Of a DNA stretch of 64,000 bases, positions 30,745 through 39,496 are shown piece after piece. Source of the stretch: Psychroflexus gondwanensis ACAM 44. GTDB lineage: Bacteria; Bacteroidota; Bacteroidia; Flavobacteriales; Flavobacteriaceae. The notes beneath the pieces were generated by a model that saw only the letters and a list, made by a program, of their open reading frames with translations, made no database searches and was not told the origin of the DNA. Each line of letters opens with the position of its first letter. The stretch's first letter is position 1. The stretch spans positions 268,591 to 332,590 of the forward strand of contig NZ_APLF01000005.1 of NCBI RefSeq assembly GCF_000355905.1, given 5' to 3'. The position numbers and the translations under genes were made by a program.

Positions 30745-31545
30745 ATGCCATTAGTATTAAAACAGGATATTATTGAAGAGATAAAAGCTGAGAAAGCTAA
30801 GGTCTGTAATATCTACATGATAAAAAGTAAAACTGGAGAATTCACAAAACAATTGTTTCTGACCTTATTCGATAAAAATACTGATGTTGCTTCAGGTATG
30901 GACGAATTGGAGGAGCAATTTAAAACCTTAGCAGATTTAGTTTGCTTCAAGGAAGAAGACCCGTGCCGGGAAATCTGGACCGACTTTATGAGTAAGCTCC
31001 CGGCTATTCTAAAAAAGTTGAATAAAGATGCTTGCTTTATTAAGGAAAATGATCCAGCAGCCAATTCACTTGAAGAAGTCTACTTGGCTTACCCTGGATT
31101 TTACGCCATAGCGATTTATAGGTTAAGTAATGCACTATTGGAATTTGGGCTACCCTTGGTTCCTAGATTAATGTCTGAATGTGCCCATACCCAAACCGGT
31201 ACCGATATCAATCCTGGAGCTAAAATTGGGAATCCTTTTTTTATAGACCATGCCACAGGAGTAGTGATTGGTGAAACCTGTGTGATTGAAGATCGCGTAA
31301 AAGTTTATCAAGGGGTTACCCTAGGGGCTTTATTGGTAAGTAAAGAGATGAAAAATAAAAAGAGACACCCAACTATTAAAAGCGATGTAACCATATATGC
31401 CAATGCCACCATTTTAGGAGGAGATACCGTTGTAGGTGAAGGGTCTACGATAGGCGGTAACGTATGGTTAACCAAATCGGTTGCCGAAAATTCTAGAGTA
31501 ACTCATAAGTCTATGGATAAAATCAACGAAAATAAAAAAGCATGA
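30745..31545 (+). CDS. cysE: Serine O-acetyltransferase
   Basis: Makes O-acetylserine from serine and acetyl-CoA, first step of cysteine synthesis. The left-handed beta-helix is seen in GTDINPGAKIGNPFFIDHATG, VIGETCVIEDRVKVYQGVTLGAL and GGDTVVGEGSTIGGNVWLT; His in the FIDHATG motif is catalytic. Start at ATG 30745 rather than the GTG at 30724, because MPLVLKQDI begins the family homology. 266 residues. Overlaps cysM by 4 bp (ATGA). Confidence 0.94.
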   Translation: MPLVLKQDIIEEIKAEKAKVCNIYMIKSKTGEFTKQLFLTLFDKNTDVASGMDELEEQFKTLADLVCFKEEDPCREIWTDFMSKLPAILKKLNKDACFIKENDPAANSLEEVYLAYPGFYAIAIYRLSNALLEFGLPLVPRLMSECAHTQTGTDINPGAKIGNPFFIDHATGVVIGETCVIEDRVKVYQGVTLGALLVSKEMKNKKRHPTIKSDVTIYANATILGGDTVVGEGSTIGGNVWLTKSVAENSRVTHKSMDKINENKKA

Positions 31546-32429
31546 GTCGAAGTATATTAGAGTTAATTGGGAATACCCCACTAGTGGAAGCCAAAACCTT
31601 GGTCAAAAACCCAAACGTTAAACTATACCTTAAACTCGAAGGACAAAATCCTGGAGGGAGTGTGAAGGATAGAGCGGCCTACAACATGATAAAATCTGCT
31701 TTAGAACGCGGAGATATCGACAAGACTACGAAACTTATTGAACCCACTAGTGGAAATACGGGTATTGCATTGGCGATGGTTGCTAGTATTTTTGGGTTGG
31801 ATATAGAATTGGTCATGCCCGAAAATGCAACAATAGAACGTGTGCAAACCATGAAAGCTTATGGGGCGAAAGTTACCCTTACAGATGGTGAGAAAGGCAT
31901 AATGTATTCTAGAGATTATGCCGAAGAAAAGATGAAAACTGGTAATTACTATATGTTCAACCAGTTCGCTAACGAAGATAACTGGAAAGCTCACTACAAG
32001 TCAACAGGACCAGAAGTTTGGGAAGATACCAACCATAAAGTAACTCACTTTGTGTCTTCCATGGGAACCACAGGAACCATTATGGGGACTTCAAGATTTC
32101 TAAAAGAAAAAAATAAAGACATACAACTCATTGGTGTCCACCCTGCTGAAGGCGCAAAGATTTCTGGAATTCGAAAATGGCCAGATGAATACCTGCCAAA
32201 AATCTATGATCCTAATCGGGTAGATCATATTTATGAAGTCAGTGAAGAGGAGGCCAAAAAAATGGCGAGGTATCTTGCCGAAAAAGAAGGCATTTTCTCA
32301 GGAATGAGTTCGGGAGGAGCAACTGCTGCGGCTGTTAAACTCTGCGAAAGTTTAGATACTGGGGTTGTGGTTAGCATCATTTGCGATAGAGGAGATCGCT
32401 ACCTATCTTCAGACCTGTTCGAATCCTAA
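31542..32429 (+). CDS. cysM: Cysteine synthase (CysM type)
   Basis: PLP enzyme that makes cysteine from O-acetylserine and sulfide (or thiosulfate). The PLP lysine is in NPGGSVKDRAA, the asparagine loop is EPTSGNTGIA, and the phosphate loop SMGTTGTIMGTSR is present. 295 residues, typical of CysM. Directly coupled to cysE by a 4-bp overlap. Confidence 0.94.
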   Translation: MSRSILELIGNTPLVEAKTLVKNPNVKLYLKLEGQNPGGSVKDRAAYNMIKSALERGDIDKTTKLIEPTSGNTGIALAMVASIFGLDIELVMPENATIERVQTMKAYGAKVTLTDGEKGIMYSRDYAEEKMKTGNYYMFNQFANEDNWKAHYKSTGPEVWEDTNHKVTHFVSSMGTTGTIMGTSRFLKEKNKDIQLIGVHPAEGAKISGIRKWPDEYLPKIYDPNRVDHIYEVSEEEAKKMARYLAEKEGIFSGMSSGGATAAAVKLCESLDTGVVVSIICDRGDRYLSSDLFES

Positions 32430-32533
32430 GACTTACAGATTAATAAATGTTAAAATAATAAGACTTCTTTTGTTTTTATTTTAAAAAGTGATTAAAAAAC
32501 TTAATTTCATCGTTTAAGAATAAAATCAATTAT

Positions 32534-33505
32534 ATGCCAAACGTATTTATAAGCGGAACTGGGGCTTATGTTCCTGAGAAAGTAGTTCCCAATTCCTTTT
32601 TTGAAAAGGTCGGATCTTCAGATGAGTGGATTTATTCAAAATTAGGAATAAAAGAAAGACGAATTGTAGATGGTGAGGCCACGAGCGACCTAGCTTATAA
32701 AGCTGGGCTGGAGGCTGTTAAAAATGCCAATCTTGAAGTAAAGGATATCGATTTAATTATCGTTGCCACTACCACCCCAGACCGTCAAGCACCGTCTTGC
32801 GCTTGTTTTGTTCAGGAAAAAATGAAAGCCTATAAGGCAGTTGCTTTTGATGTTGCTGCGGTATGTTCTGGAGCTTTGTTTACTATTTCTGTAGGCTATC
32901 AATTTGTAAAAAATAACGTTTATAACAACGTCCTAGTTATAGGCGCAGATACCTTTTCTAATATCATCGATTGGGATCGTCGAGATTCCGTATTTTTTGG
33001 AGATGGCGCTGGTGCTTTAGTATTAAGCAAAACCGATGAAGATAAAGGGTTTATCGACTTCAACTTACATTCTGATGGTCGTGGAAAAGAACACTTTACG
33101 GTTCTTGGTGGTGGCTCAGAAACTCCTGCCTCTAAAGAAACACTAGAAAAGGGTATGCATTATTTTCATATGAACGGTAAAGAGGTTTTCGATACGGCAA
33201 CTAAGGTAGTTCCAGAATCTATCCAAGAGCTTCTTCAAAAAACCAATACCTCTATTGACGACGTTAGTTTTATGATCCCCCACCAACCTAGTATTGGTAT
33301 TTTAAAAACGATTGCTAAAAAAATCGATATGCCTTTCGAGAAAGTCATGACCAACATGGATAGGTATGCTAATACCTCTGGAGCAACTATTCCCCTAGTT
33401 CTAGATGAAGTGCACAAGGCTAATCGCTTCAAAAAAGATGATTTACTTCTTTTTGCAGCCGTTGGAGCTGGTTGGACTTGGGGAACTGCATTATACAAAT
33501 GGTAA
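32534..33505 (+). CDS. 3-oxoacyl-ACP synthase III (FabH family)
   Basis: Condensing enzyme of the thiolase fold, 323 residues. The catalytic triad is readable: Cys in DVAAVCSGALFT, His in MIPHQPSIGIL, Asn in RYANTSGATIPL. FabH starts fatty acid synthesis from acyl-CoA and malonyl-ACP; related paralogues serve other pathways, so this could be a paralogue. It sits 18 bp upstream of the FabI-like reductase, which points to fatty acid synthesis. Confidence 0.85.
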   Translation: MPNVFISGTGAYVPEKVVPNSFFEKVGSSDEWIYSKLGIKERRIVDGEATSDLAYKAGLEAVKNANLEVKDIDLIIVATTTPDRQAPSCACFVQEKMKAYKAVAFDVAAVCSGALFTISVGYQFVKNNVYNNVLVIGADTFSNIIDWDRRDSVFFGDGAGALVLSKTDEDKGFIDFNLHSDGRGKEHFTVLGGGSETPASKETLEKGMHYFHMNGKEVFDTATKVVPESIQELLQKTNTSIDDVSFMIPHQPSIGILKTIAKKIDMPFEKVMTNMDRYANTSGATIPLVLDEVHKANRFKKDDLLLFAAVGAGWTWGTALYKW

Positions 33506-33523
33506 TTTAAAAAAAAAAATAAA

Positions 33524-34348
33524 ATGCTTACAGGTAAAACCTATCTCATCACAGGAATCGCAGACGAACATTCCTTAGCCATGTACGTGGCTAAAAAGAT
33601 AAAAGAAAACGGTGGACAAGTTATTTGCACTGGACTAGGCGTAAGTCAATTTCACAACAACCTATCCGACAAGGCTAAATCTTTTCTTGATCATACTTTT
33701 AAAGATTTTCAAGATAGTGTCCACCAAGAATTGGGAAAAGACACCATGACGGAAATTTTGGACGTTTCCTTAGAAGCGAGCATCCAAGAGTTTTGCGATA
33801 AACTAAAATCAAAAAACATTAAACTCGACGGGTTCCTTCATGCCATCGCTATGGATAAAACCATCAGAAACAAAGTCGTCAAGCCTTTGCTAGATGTCAC
33901 TTTTCAAGAGTTTTGTGATGCTATGGAAGTCTCGGCCTACTCGTTAATAAGCCTAACCAGTCATTTGTTTAAAAATAATTTACTGAATGCCGACGCTTCA
34001 ATCTGTTCGTTAAGTTATATCGCAGCTTCCAAAGTGACTTTCCACCCCTATCGAAATATCAGTATCGCTAAAGCTGCTTTAGAACGCATCACTGTGGAAC
34101 TAGCCGATGAAATGGGTAGAAAAAATGGCACTCGTGTCAATTGCATAAGGTTTTCACCCTATATGGGAAGCAAAGCAGGAAATGCTACCCTAAATGAAAA
34201 AGATGTAGAATTTGCTCATCGCAAAAGCCCACTGGGAAATGCTTTGCCTGAAGATCTTGCTTTTGAAGTTTTAAATTTACTAAGACCGAAAGGGCGAACT
34301 ACTGGCGAAATAAGACATGTCGATGGTGGCTATAATATTATGGGTTAA
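33524..34348 (+). CDS. FabI-like enoyl-ACP reductase / SDR protein
   Basis: 274-residue short-chain dehydrogenase. TYLITGIADEHSLAMYVAKK at the N-terminus is the FabI-type version of the nucleotide motif (GI...S.A), and the active-site lysine and tyrosine appear as HPYRNISIAKAALE, with the FabI spacing Y-x6-K. RHVDGGYNIMG at the C-terminus is also FabI-like. With the adjacent FabH it suggests a fatty acid elongation pair. A paralogue of the main FabI cannot be excluded. Confidence 0.75.
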   Translation: MLTGKTYLITGIADEHSLAMYVAKKIKENGGQVICTGLGVSQFHNNLSDKAKSFLDHTFKDFQDSVHQELGKDTMTEILDVSLEASIQEFCDKLKSKNIKLDGFLHAIAMDKTIRNKVVKPLLDVTFQEFCDAMEVSAYSLISLTSHLFKNNLLNADASICSLSYIAASKVTFHPYRNISIAKAALERITVELADEMGRKNGTRVNCIRFSPYMGSKAGNATLNEKDVEFAHRKSPLGNALPEDLAFEVLNLLRPKGRTTGEIRHVDGGYNIMG

Positions 34349-34447
34349 ATAAACTTAATACTTATCAGCCCATAATCTTTAGTTAAGTCTTAATCAAGAT
34401 CTCTTCACGATTAAACAAAGGATGTTATATTTCAAAAAAAGAATTTT

Positions 34448-34621
34448 ATGTTTGGATTATTTAAAAAGAAAACCGATTTAGAAAAACTTCAAGATCAGTA
34501 TAAAAAGCTTCAAAAAGAGGCTTTCGATTTATCTAAGAGCAATCGCCAAAAATCGGATGCTAAATTAAAAGAAGCAGATGATGTGGGTAAAAAAATAGAC
34601 GCGTTAAAAGCAAAGTCTTAG
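34448..34621 (+). CDS. Lacal_2735 family small protein
   Basis: 57 residues from ATG 34448 to TAG at 34619-34621. MFGLFKKKTDLEKLQDQ, then ASKSNRQKSDAK-like (DLSKSNRQKSDAKLKEAD), matches the small flavobacterial family named Lacal_2735. It is charged and probably a two-helix coiled coil. Its TAG overlaps the holA stop by 2 bases on the other strand. The function of the family is unknown. Confidence 0.75.
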   Translation: MFGLFKKKTDLEKLQDQYKKLQKEAFDLSKSNRQKSDAKLKEADDVGKKIDALKAKS

Positions 34622-35625
34622 CGCATCAACTTAACGAGTAATTCCTTCAACAGGTCCCCAGGTGGGATCTGGTTGGAATTAACTCCTTTACTTTTCATAT
34701 CGACTTCCCGTATTAAGGCTATCGCCTGACTCGCCTTTTTCATAGAATACTTTTGGGCCGCAAAACTATAATCTTTTACAAAATAAGGATTGACGCCTAG
34801 AGCAGAACTCGCGGCATATTGCGATTTATCTTTAAGGGCATGGTATCTCAATAATTTACTAAAAAAGGAATTAAGTTGAGCTGTCGTTAATATGATTGGG
34901 TGGTTTTTAGGACTTTGAGAAAAGTAAGCCACTATACGTTGTGCTTTCACTTCATCTTTTATACCTATAGCCTTGGTCAATTCAAAATTATTGAAATCTT
35001 TACTTATTCCTATATTTTCTTCGATTAGCTCTGGTGTTATTTTTGCGCCTTTTGGGAGTATATCCTGGAGCTTTTCGAGTTCTTTATAAATATGAGACAA
35101 ATTATTTCCTAAAAACTCAACCAGCATTTCAGAAGCTTTAGGAGCAATAGTATATCCAGAAGTGGAAAGTGTTTCGGAAATCCATTGAGGGACCTTATCG
35201 TCATACATGGGTTTAGTCTCAAAATAGACCGCAGACTTTTTAAGCAATTTGGTAATCTTTTGTCTCCCATCCATTTTTTTATACTTCACACAAAAGACCA
35301 AAATTGTGTTTTGCTGTGGATGCTCTACATAAGACGACAAAGTGTCGATATTTTTCAACAGAGATTGAGCCTCTCTAACAATAATAACTCGATGATCGGC
35401 CATCATAGGGTATTGTTTGGCTTGGCCTACAACATCGTTGATGGTCACATCTTTTCCGTAAAGAATGCTTTGGTTAAAGGCCTTTTCGTCCTCAGTAAGG
35501 ACTGTGGCTTCAATTTTCTCAGCAATAAGGTCCACAAAAAAAGTTTCCTTTTCTCCCACTAAGAAATAAATGGGTGCAAACTTACGTTGATCGATATCAG
35601 AAATAATAGATTTAAAATCCTTCAT
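34618..35625 (-). CDS. holA: DNA polymerase III delta subunit
   Basis: Clamp-loader subunit that opens the beta sliding clamp. 335 residues with the HolA layout: APIYFLVGEKETFFVDLIAEKI at the N-terminus, MMADHRVIIVREAQSLL, LVEFLGNNLSHIYKELEKLQ in the middle domain and a helical collar from about 230. Divergent from the small nuclease-like gene. The 3' end overlaps the Lacal_2735 gene. Confidence 0.93.
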   Translation of the reverse strand: MKDFKSIISDIDQRKFAPIYFLVGEKETFFVDLIAEKIEATVLTEDEKAFNQSILYGKDVTINDVVGQAKQYPMMADHRVIIVREAQSLLKNIDTLSSYVEHPQQNTILVFCVKYKKMDGRQKITKLLKKSAVYFETKPMYDDKVPQWISETLSTSGYTIAPKASEMLVEFLGNNLSHIYKELEKLQDILPKGAKITPELIEENIGISKDFNNFELTKAIGIKDEVKAQRIVAYFSQSPKNHPIILTTAQLNSFFSKLLRYHALKDKSQYAASSALGVNPYFVKDYSFAAQKYSMKKASQAIALIREVDMKSKGVNSNQIPPGDLLKELLVKLMR

Positions 35626-35668
35626 GCTTGGTTGACTTCAATTTAATTCAATTTTGTTTCTTTGGTCT

Positions 35669-36109
35669 ATGCAAAGATTGAACTTTCCAGACTATTCATT
35701 CAAAATCAAAAGTAAAGAAAATAAACCTTCTATATTTTCGATATTGAGGAAAAGATATTTGATCTTAACTCCAGAGGAATGGGTAAGACAACACTGCGTT
35801 CAGTTTTTGATTTCAGAAAAAAATTACTCTACCTCTCTCCTCAATGAAGAGCGAAAAATCAACCTAAATGGGATCTCCAAACGCTATGATATCGTTGCCT
35901 TTAAAACCGATGGAGACATAAAGCTTATTGTAGAATGCAAAGCCCCACATATTAAAATTGATCAAGACACTTTTGATCAAATTGCAAGGTATAATCTAGC
36001 CCTTAAAGCCGACTTATTGATGATTACCAATGGTATGAATCATTATTTTTGCAAGATGGACTACGAACGTCAAACTTATATTTTCTTGAAGGATCTTCCT
36101 TCGTTATAA
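35669..36109 (+). CDS. HSDR_N-type PD-(D/E)xK nuclease-domain protein
   Basis: 146 residues from ATG 35669 (preceded by an open frame from 35654). The segment KRYDIVAFKTDGDIKLIVECKAPHIKI holds a PD-(D/E)xK core (D...ExK), and LTPEEWVRQHCVQFLI precedes it, as in the type I restriction R-subunit N-terminal family (HSDR_N_2). No helicase part is present, so it is a stand-alone nuclease-fold protein; in core genome context it is likely housekeeping. 44 bp divergent gap to holA. Confidence 0.8.
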   Translation: MQRLNFPDYSFKIKSKENKPSIFSILRKRYLILTPEEWVRQHCVQFLISEKNYSTSLLNEERKINLNGISKRYDIVAFKTDGDIKLIVECKAPHIKIDQDTFDQIARYNLALKADLLMITNGMNHYFCKMDYERQTYIFLKDLPSL

Positions 36110-36117
36110 CTTCATAT

Positions 36118-37122
36118 ATGGATATTGCTGTTGTTGTTTTGAATTGGAATGGAAAGGCACTTCTCGAAACGTATTTAGCTTCGGTGCTCACCCATTCTGC
36201 AGAAGCCAAAGTCTACGTGGCCGATAATGCGTCTACAGATGGATCACTAGAGCTTTTAACTCAGCAGTTTCCCGAAGTTGTGGTTTTAAAAAACACGACC
36301 AATTTAGGCTTTGCAGGAGGATATAACCAGGCTTTAAATTATGTAGAAGAAGATATTTATGTCTTATTAAACAACGACGTCAAGGTGACTAAAGGTTGGC
36401 TGAGCCCGTTTTTAGAATTGTTTGCCTCCAATCCATCTATTGCTGCAATACAGCCCAAAATAAAATCCATACAACATCCAAAGAATTTTGATTATGCAGG
36501 AGCTGCCGGTGGGTTTATTGATGCGTTGGGTTATCCCTTTTGCAGAGGAAGAATTTTTGATTCCATTGAAGAAGACACGGGTCAGTATGATACTGAGATT
36601 GAGGTATTCTGGGCTAGTGGAGCTTGTTTAGCGATAAGAAAAGAGTGTTTTGAACTTGCGGATGGATTTGATGAAAGCTATTTTGCACACCAAGAAGAAA
36701 TCGATTTGTGCTGGAGACTTAAAAACTTGGGGTTCTCCATTATGTATACCTATAAAAGTGAAGTTTTTCATCAAGGTGGAGGCACGCTTTCGAGCTCTAG
36801 TTCTTACAAAACCTTTTTAAATTTCAGAAACTCTTTAAGTTCCATCTTAAAAAATTCAGATAGAAACCCCTACCCTATTTTATTTGTTAGAATGCTCTTA
36901 GATGGGATCGCAGGACTTCGTTTTTTAACACAAGGAAAATTTTCACATTTTTTTGCTATCTTTAGAGCACATCTAAGTTTCTATTCGAAATTTAGAGATT
37001 TGATAGAAAAGCGCCAACAGCTCCCAAAAAAGAAACAAAATTTTCTTGTTAGGAGCATAGTTTGGCATAGTTTTGTATTAAACATCAAACAGTTTAGCAG
37101 GTTAAAAATGATTAATAAATAA
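36118..37122 (+). CDS. Family 2 glycosyltransferase
   Basis: 334 residues from ATG 36118 (the frame is open further upstream but DIAVVVLNWNGK is the family start). GT-A fold: ADNASTDGSLELL, NLGFAGGYNQAL, the metal-binding LLNNDVKVTKGWL, and the acceptor segment HQEEIDLCWRLKNLG. These features match rhamnosyl- or glycan-forming GT2 enzymes. The C-terminus has a basic, partly hydrophobic tail (FSHFFAIFRAH) that could touch the membrane. It starts 8 bp after the HSDR_N gene. Confidence 0.88.
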   Translation: MDIAVVVLNWNGKALLETYLASVLTHSAEAKVYVADNASTDGSLELLTQQFPEVVVLKNTTNLGFAGGYNQALNYVEEDIYVLLNNDVKVTKGWLSPFLELFASNPSIAAIQPKIKSIQHPKNFDYAGAAGGFIDALGYPFCRGRIFDSIEEDTGQYDTEIEVFWASGACLAIRKECFELADGFDESYFAHQEEIDLCWRLKNLGFSIMYTYKSEVFHQGGGTLSSSSSYKTFLNFRNSLSSILKNSDRNPYPILFVRMLLDGIAGLRFLTQGKFSHFFAIFRAHLSFYSKFRDLIEKRQQLPKKKQNFLVRSIVWHSFVLNIKQFSRLKMINK

Positions 37123-37156
37123 TTGTTAAGCCTACTATTTACTACTTAACAGACAT

Positions 37157-37164
37157 TAAATTTG
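37157..37164 (+). promoter_or_regulatory. Candidate -7 element for the OmpA-like gene
   Basis: TAAATTTG, a TAnnTTTG match 25 bp before the ATG at 37189. Confidence 0.35.
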
Positions 37165-37188
37165 AATAACTTAATTAAAATTAAACCC

Positions 37189-38031
37189 ATGAAAAAATTA
37201 TTTGCTATCGCATTTGCAGGAGTCTTAATGACATCTTGTGTTTCTAACAAGAAATTTGCAGAAATGGAAGGTATGTTTGAGACCACTCAAGATGAGTTGA
37301 AAACTGCCGAAATGAAGCTTTCCGCTTGTGAAGACGAGAAAAAAAATATGATGAGTTCATATCAAAGTCAAATTAAAACACTGGAGAATACAAATTCAGC
37401 TTTATTGAACACCACTGGAGATTTTGCTACTATTTCTAAAAAAGGAGCAGAAAATCTAGAACGTTCTTTAGAAAGTATGAAGGAAAAAGATCTTCAAATT
37501 AAAACAATGAGAGATGCTATCAATAAAAAAGATAGCGTAACCTTAGCCTTAGTGACTAGTCTTAAAGGAGCTTTGGGTAACATCAATGATGAGGATATCC
37601 AAATCAATGTAGAAAAAGGTGTTGTTTTTGTTTCAATTTCTGACAAGTTATTGTTTGGAAGTGGACAATTTAAAGTGACCAACGAAGCTAAGAGAGTTTT
37701 GGGTAAAGTGGCCACTGTTGTTAACGATAAAAAAGACTTTGAGTTTATGGTAGAAGGTCATACTGATGATGATCCTATCTCAAGAACCAATATCGAGGAC
37801 AACTGGGACTTAAGTACAAAACGTGCTACTGCAGTTGTAAGAATCTTACAAGACGAATACAACGTAGATCCTAAGAGAATGACGGCAGCTGGTCGCGGAG
37901 AGTATATTCCAGTCGCTAATAATGATACTGAAGCTGGACAAGCTAAAAACAGAAGAACACGTATTGTTATTCTTCCTAAACTAGATCAATTCTTCGGAAT
38001 GATTGAAGATGGAATGAAAACTGCAAAATAA
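37189..38031 (+). CDS. OmpA-family lipoprotein
   Basis: 280 residues from ATG 37189. MKKLFAIAFAGVLMTSC is a lipoprotein signal peptide with the lipobox Cys at residue 17, so the mature protein is tethered to a membrane leaflet. A coiled-coil region (about 30-130) precedes an OmpA C-terminal domain (about 140-265) that binds peptidoglycan: LLFGSGQFKVT, VEGHTDDDPIS, NRRTRIVILPK. It thus links the outer membrane to the cell wall. A terminator follows. Confidence 0.93.
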   Translation: MKKLFAIAFAGVLMTSCVSNKKFAEMEGMFETTQDELKTAEMKLSACEDEKKNMMSSYQSQIKTLENTNSALLNTTGDFATISKKGAENLERSLESMKEKDLQIKTMRDAINKKDSVTLALVTSLKGALGNINDEDIQINVEKGVVFVSISDKLLFGSGQFKVTNEAKRVLGKVATVVNDKKDFEFMVEGHTDDDPISRTNIEDNWDLSTKRATAVVRILQDEYNVDPKRMTAAGRGEYIPVANNDTEAGQAKNRRTRIVILPKLDQFFGMIEDGMKTAK

Positions 38032-38051
38032 GTTTCTTTTAACCTATTTTA

Positions 38052-38077
38052 AAGCCTCACAGACGTGGGGCTTTTTT
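38052..38077 (+). terminator. Intrinsic terminator after the OmpA-like gene
   Basis: AAGCCTCAC and GTGGGGCTT form a 9-bp stem with one G-U pair and a 4-base loop, then a T run. Confidence 0.8.
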
Positions 38078-38100
38078 ATTTTAAAAAAAGGAAAGTATAG

Positions 38101-38130
38101 TTGCGTAAAAGAAGATAATTTCTATATTTG
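38101..38130 (+). promoter_or_regulatory. tRNA-Arg promoter
   Basis: TTG (38101-38103), 19-bp spacer, then TATATTTG (38123-38130): close to the Bacteroidota consensus TTG-N17..23-TAnnTTTG. The tRNA starts 16 bp later. Confidence 0.75.
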
Positions 38131-38145
38131 CACTCGCAAAAATAA

Positions 38146-38219
38146 GGTCGCGTAGCTCAGTTGGATAGAGCATCTGCCTTCTAAGCAGACGGTCACAGGT
38201 TCGAATCCTGTCGCGATCA
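38146..38219 (+). tRNA. tRNA-Arg (anticodon UCU)
   Basis: A 74-nt cloverleaf. The acceptor GGTCGCG pairs with CGCGATC (one G-U), the D arm is GCTC/GAGC, the anticodon stem TCTGC/GCAGA carries the loop CTTCTAA with anticodon TCT, and the T arm is ACAGG/CCTGT around TTCGAAT. CCA is not encoded. Its 3' end starts the tandem array that follows. Confidence 0.97.
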
Positions 38220-38663
38220 CTTCCTAAATCCCAATCCCTTTATACATAAGGTTTTGGGATTTTTTTTACCTTCGTTTGTCCACATGTTCCCTCGAGGCTT
38301 CGGGGCTGTCGCGATCACTTCCTAAATCCCAATCCCTTTATACATAAGGTTTTTGGATTTTTTTATCTTCGTTTGTCCACAGGTTCCCCCGAGGCTTCGG
38401 GGCTGTCGCGATCACTTCCTAAATCCCAATCCCTTTATACACAAGGTTTTTGGATTTTTTTACCTTCGTTTGTCCACAGGTTCCCCCGAGGCTTCGGGGC
38501 TGTCGCGATCACTTCTAACAATCCTAAGCCTATCTTAATTGAAGGTTTAGGATTTTTTTACCTTCGTTTGTCCACACGTTCCCCCGAGGCTTCGGGGCTG
38601 TCGCGATCACTTTTAACAATCCTAAGCCTATCTTAATCGAAGGTTTTGGGATTTTTTTATTCT
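38211..38663 (+). repeat. Five tandem copies of tRNA-Arg 3' end plus terminator
   Basis: TCGCGATCAC, the tRNA acceptor end, recurs at 38211, 38309, 38406, 38503 and 38601 (spacing 97-98 bp). Each unit continues into an AATCC-type hairpin with a T run and, except in the last unit, a CCCGAGGCTTCGGG hairpin flanked by CACAGGTTC and CTGTCG, the two sides of the tRNA T arm. Units 1-3 share one terminator version and units 4-5 another. The layout suggests repeated duplication at the tRNA 3' end, as at attachment sites. Small open frames across the array (for example 38353-38636) are periodic artefacts. Confidence 0.85.
38226..38267 (+). terminator. Intrinsic terminator after tRNA-Arg (first of several)
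   Basis: AAATCCCAA pairs with TTGGGATTT, with an inner CCTT/AAGG stem, then a T run. The same hairpin recurs in the following tandem units. Confidence 0.8.
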
Positions 38664-39016
38664 CATACGTGTAGCCCCACGTGTAGCCCTTGGATTTAGT
38701 TGACTTTCAAATAAACCCCAAGAACGAGCAGATTTGATCTCTATTCCATCGATAACTATTTCTACAAAAACAATCCCCTATTTAAATGACCTATCCCTTA
38801 TTCTTTTCCTCTTGGATTTGAATTAAATGATATAGACAGCCTTATTGGTTGAGCTAATAGAGTGTTACACTATTTTTGGGAGAACCCATACCCCTAAACA
38901 AAAACATTTCTGTTGAGTGTGGAGTCAAATGAGGTAAAGGAATAAGATTAACCCCTATCAAGAAGGCTCTCCATTTTAAAAGATAGAATTCTTATTTTCT
39001 ATTATTCTGCTTTCCT
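38664..39016. other. Non-coding stretch, no gene seen
   Basis: Between the tandem array and the accessory genes. It begins with a short direct repeat (ACGTGTAGCCCC then ACGTGTAGCCC). A minus-strand stretch around 38700-38770 reads as a fragment of protein without stop or start that I could name, so a decayed gene is possible. No RNA gene or terminator is clear. Confidence 0.4.
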
Positions 39017-39454
39017 TTATTCTAAAAATCTCCAGCCTGCAACAAGTGCTTTCCCCATGTATTTAGGTAAAGCATTTTTAACTAAATCATCTGAAAATTC
39101 TCGTCCAGTCTCTTTTTTGTAAGTCGAGTTAATTAATCTTGTGCAAGAGCCTGTAGGATAGGTTTTATAGTCAATAGATTGCTTTTCACATTCACTAAGC
39201 ACTGCAAATTCCATTCTGACTCTCATTTTTTTTGAGTCATTCCCCCCTTCGCATAAAACAACTCTATCAATATCTTGATTTTGGAGATGTATAGAGAAAT
39301 TAGTTTGAAATTCAATGATGTCTTTTATGGAGCTGTCTGCTTTTGGAATTGATAATAGTTTTCCAAGGTTTATCACAGAATAGGTGCTTTGATCTCCATC
39401 TATAATCAACATCCCTGCTGAATTACTCATTATTTCTATTGATAATACTTTCAT
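39017..39454 (-). CDS. DUF3010-like protein
   Basis: 145 residues. A first strand (VLSIEIMSNSAGMLIIDGD), a spacer helix, then RVVLCEGGNDSKKMRVRMEFAVLSECE resembles the RuvC-like layout of DUF3010 proteins; match is by feel, not by a clear motif. The last third is lysine-rich and ends KALVAGWRFLE. It is the last gene of the defence island on the minus strand, 220 bp past hsdR, so a role there is possible but not shown. Confidence 0.45.
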   Translation of the reverse strand: MKVLSIEIMSNSAGMLIIDGDQSTYSVINLGKLLSIPKADSSIKDIIEFQTNFSIHLQNQDIDRVVLCEGGNDSKKMRVRMEFAVLSECEKQSIDYKTYPTGSCTRLINSTYKKETGREFSDDLVKNALPKYMGKALVAGWRFLE

Positions 39455-39496
39455 GTTTTGTGGTGTCAGGTTGTGTATTAGTTGAAACGAAAATAT

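Noticed and set aside
38353..38636. Two overlapping open frames rich in STGSPEASGLSRSL
   Set aside because: They lie in the tandem tRNA 3'-end array and their repeated peptides follow the 97-98 bp period, so they are artefacts of the repeats.
38211..38663. A CRISPR array
   Set aside because: The units are repeated along nearly their whole length and contain terminators and tRNA ends; there are no unique spacers and no cas genes.
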